5,359 nucleotides of DNA, taken from the NCBI GenBank assembly GCA_050010555.1, contig JBEKKV010000069.1, forward strand, positions 1 through 5,359, read 5' to 3'. The translations under genes and the position numbers were made by a program. Below, piece after piece: positions 4,694 through 5,359 of this stretch (position 1 is the first letter of the stretch; each line of letters opens with the position of its first letter). The notes under the pieces were generated by a model, which was not told where the DNA came from, did no database searches, and saw nothing but the letters and a program-made list of their open reading frames with translations. The DNA is from JALHUB01 sp050010555 (lineage in GTDB: Bacteria; Chloroflexota; Dehalococcoidia; DSTF01; JALHUB01).

Positions 4694-5359
4694 CTAACGA
4701 CTACAGCGGCGACCAAGCTGCCTGGCGACGATGGCCACGTCGGCTCTGGTGATCCTTCCATCGTGGTCCATCTCGTAGAGCGGGTTGCTGCTCCCAGCCG
4801 TTACGGCGCGGGCCTCGACGAGAACGTCAGCTATCGTCACTTTCCCGTCTCCCGTCACGTCGCCGCAGGCGAGCGCCGACGTGAGTGTGGGCGCGCGTGT
4901 AGGCGTTCGTGTCCGCACGGGTGTGCGCGTCGGCGTAGGCGTTCGAGTGGGCGTTCGCGTGCGGGTGGGGGTCGGTGTGCGGGTTGGGGTGCGTGTGCGT
5001 GTTGGAGTGCGCGTGCGTGTTGGAGTGCGCGTGCGCGTTGGGGTGCGCGTGCGAGTTGGCGTTCGCGTCGGCGTAATCGTCCGAGTTGGTACGGGCGTAC
5101 GCGTTGGTGTAATTGTCCGAGTCGGCGTGGGTGTTCGCGTTGGCGTGCGCGTTGGCGTAGGCGTTGGTGCGCTTGTGTTCGTCGCGGTTGGCGTGGGGCC
5201 AGGCGGTGAAGCGGGGACGTCGACGTAGTAGGCGTAAGTCTCGATGGCGCACTCGCCGTAGCCGACCTTGAAGTAGCCGTCGCCGTTCCAGGTGCTGCCC
5301 CAGCTATTCTTGACGATCCAGTAGCCGCCGGCGTCGTTGTAGCCGGTGATTACGACGGC
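4694..5359 (-). CDS. Papain-like (C1) cysteine peptidase with TPTR linker and dockerin, C-terminal part
   Basis: The reading frame is open from the right edge to the TAG at 4696-4694; the 221 visible residues are the C-terminus of a larger protein. Residues 1-48 match the end of a C1A peptidase: VVITGYND, then YWIVKNSWGSTWNGDGYF (13-30), which includes the catalytic-site Asn (N18), then YGECAIETYAYY. By analogy with papain, the catalytic His should lie just upstream and the Cys far upstream, both outside the window. Residues about 55-158 are a low-complexity Thr/Pro/Arg linker. Residues 165-219 form a dockerin-like pair of calcium loops, DVTGDGKVTIAD (167-178) and a second around MDHDGRITRAD (197-207), bracketed by C165 and C219. 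The order suggests an exported, surface-attached or complexed protease. The linker and dockerin are seen directly; location and partner (a cohesin or other) are inferred. Confidence 0.88.
   Translation of the reverse strand, partial: AVVITGYNDAGGYWIVKNSWGSTWNGDGYFKVGYGECAIETYAYYVDVPASPPGPTPTATNTSAPTPTPTRTPTRTPTPTRTITPTRTPVPTRTITPTRTPTRTRTPTRTRTPTRTRTPTRTRTPTRTPTPTRTRTPTRTPTPTRTPVRTRTPTRAPTLTSALACGDVTGDGKVTIADVLVEARAVTAGSSNPLYEMDHDGRITRADVAIVARQLGRRCSR
4989..5060 (-). repeat. Four tandem 18-bp units encoding the TRTRTP linker
   Basis: Four consecutive 18-nt copies (4989-5006, 5007-5024, 5025-5042, 5043-5060) differ at only a few bases; on the plus strand one is GTGCGCGTGCGTGTTGGA. Each encodes six linker residues of the peptidase. 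Looser related units extend across the whole linker (about 4886-5197). The plus strand has long runs of alternating purine and pyrimidine, as expected from alternating ACG/CGC codons. Confidence 0.85.

Noticed and set aside
4989..5060. Tandem repeats as a possible CRISPR array
   Set aside because: The 18-bp units are contiguous without spacers and keep a reading frame.
4763..5252. Three long open frames, of Arg/Cys-, Val/Gly/Arg- and His/Asn/Ala-rich composition, over the linker
   Set aside because: They are other-frame readings of the TPTR repeat. The peptidase frame gives the recognisable NSWG and dockerin motifs at either side.

Overview
The window is GC-rich bacterial chromosome with four complete protein genes in the middle and a truncated secreted-protein gene at each end. 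The best lineage clue is the right-hand protein, a papain-like peptidase with a long Thr-Pro-Thr-Arg linker and a C-terminal dockerin-like double EF-hand. Secreted proteins with (TPTR)n linkers and non-cellulosomal dockerins are common in Chloroflexota, including the uncultured Dehalococcoidia/SAR202 types. I infer a Chloroflexota metagenomic contig, but no marker gene here proves it.

Layout from left to right. At 1-165 (minus) is the start of a secreted protein: a signal peptide followed at once by a calcium-loop motif, behind a very strong ribosome binding site. Positions 166-418 are non-coding and hold a plausible sigma-70-type promoter, a weak terminator-like hairpin, and a 9+9 nt perfect inverted repeat enclosing a second hairpin. 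At 419-1222 (minus) is a class I SAM-dependent methyltransferase. A 168-bp divergent intergenic region (1223-1390) carries a 6-7-6 palindrome. At 1391-2566 (plus) is an acyl-CoA dehydrogenase whose catalytic base appears to be in the isovaleryl-CoA dehydrogenase position; an intrinsic terminator is written into its last codons. A 279-bp gap (2567-2845) precedes a two-gene ABC-2 exporter operon (ATPase 2846-3766, permease 3763-4536, ATGA overlap). A 157-bp convergent spacer with a long imperfect hairpin follows. At 4694-5359 (minus) is the C-terminal part of the C1-family peptidase.

How the genes fit together: the ABC pair clearly forms one exporter of the DrrAB/NatAB type. The methyltransferase and dehydrogenase are divergent neighbours that may share a control region, but nothing shows that they share a pathway. 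The terminator ending the dehydrogenase separates it from the exporter. The two end genes are both exported proteins with dockerin-like calcium loops and may belong to the same surface or extracellular programme. I see no phage, transposon, CRISPR or RNA gene. The most unusual items are the terminator inside the dehydrogenase coding sequence, the relocated catalytic glutamate, and the structured region in front of the left-hand secreted gene.
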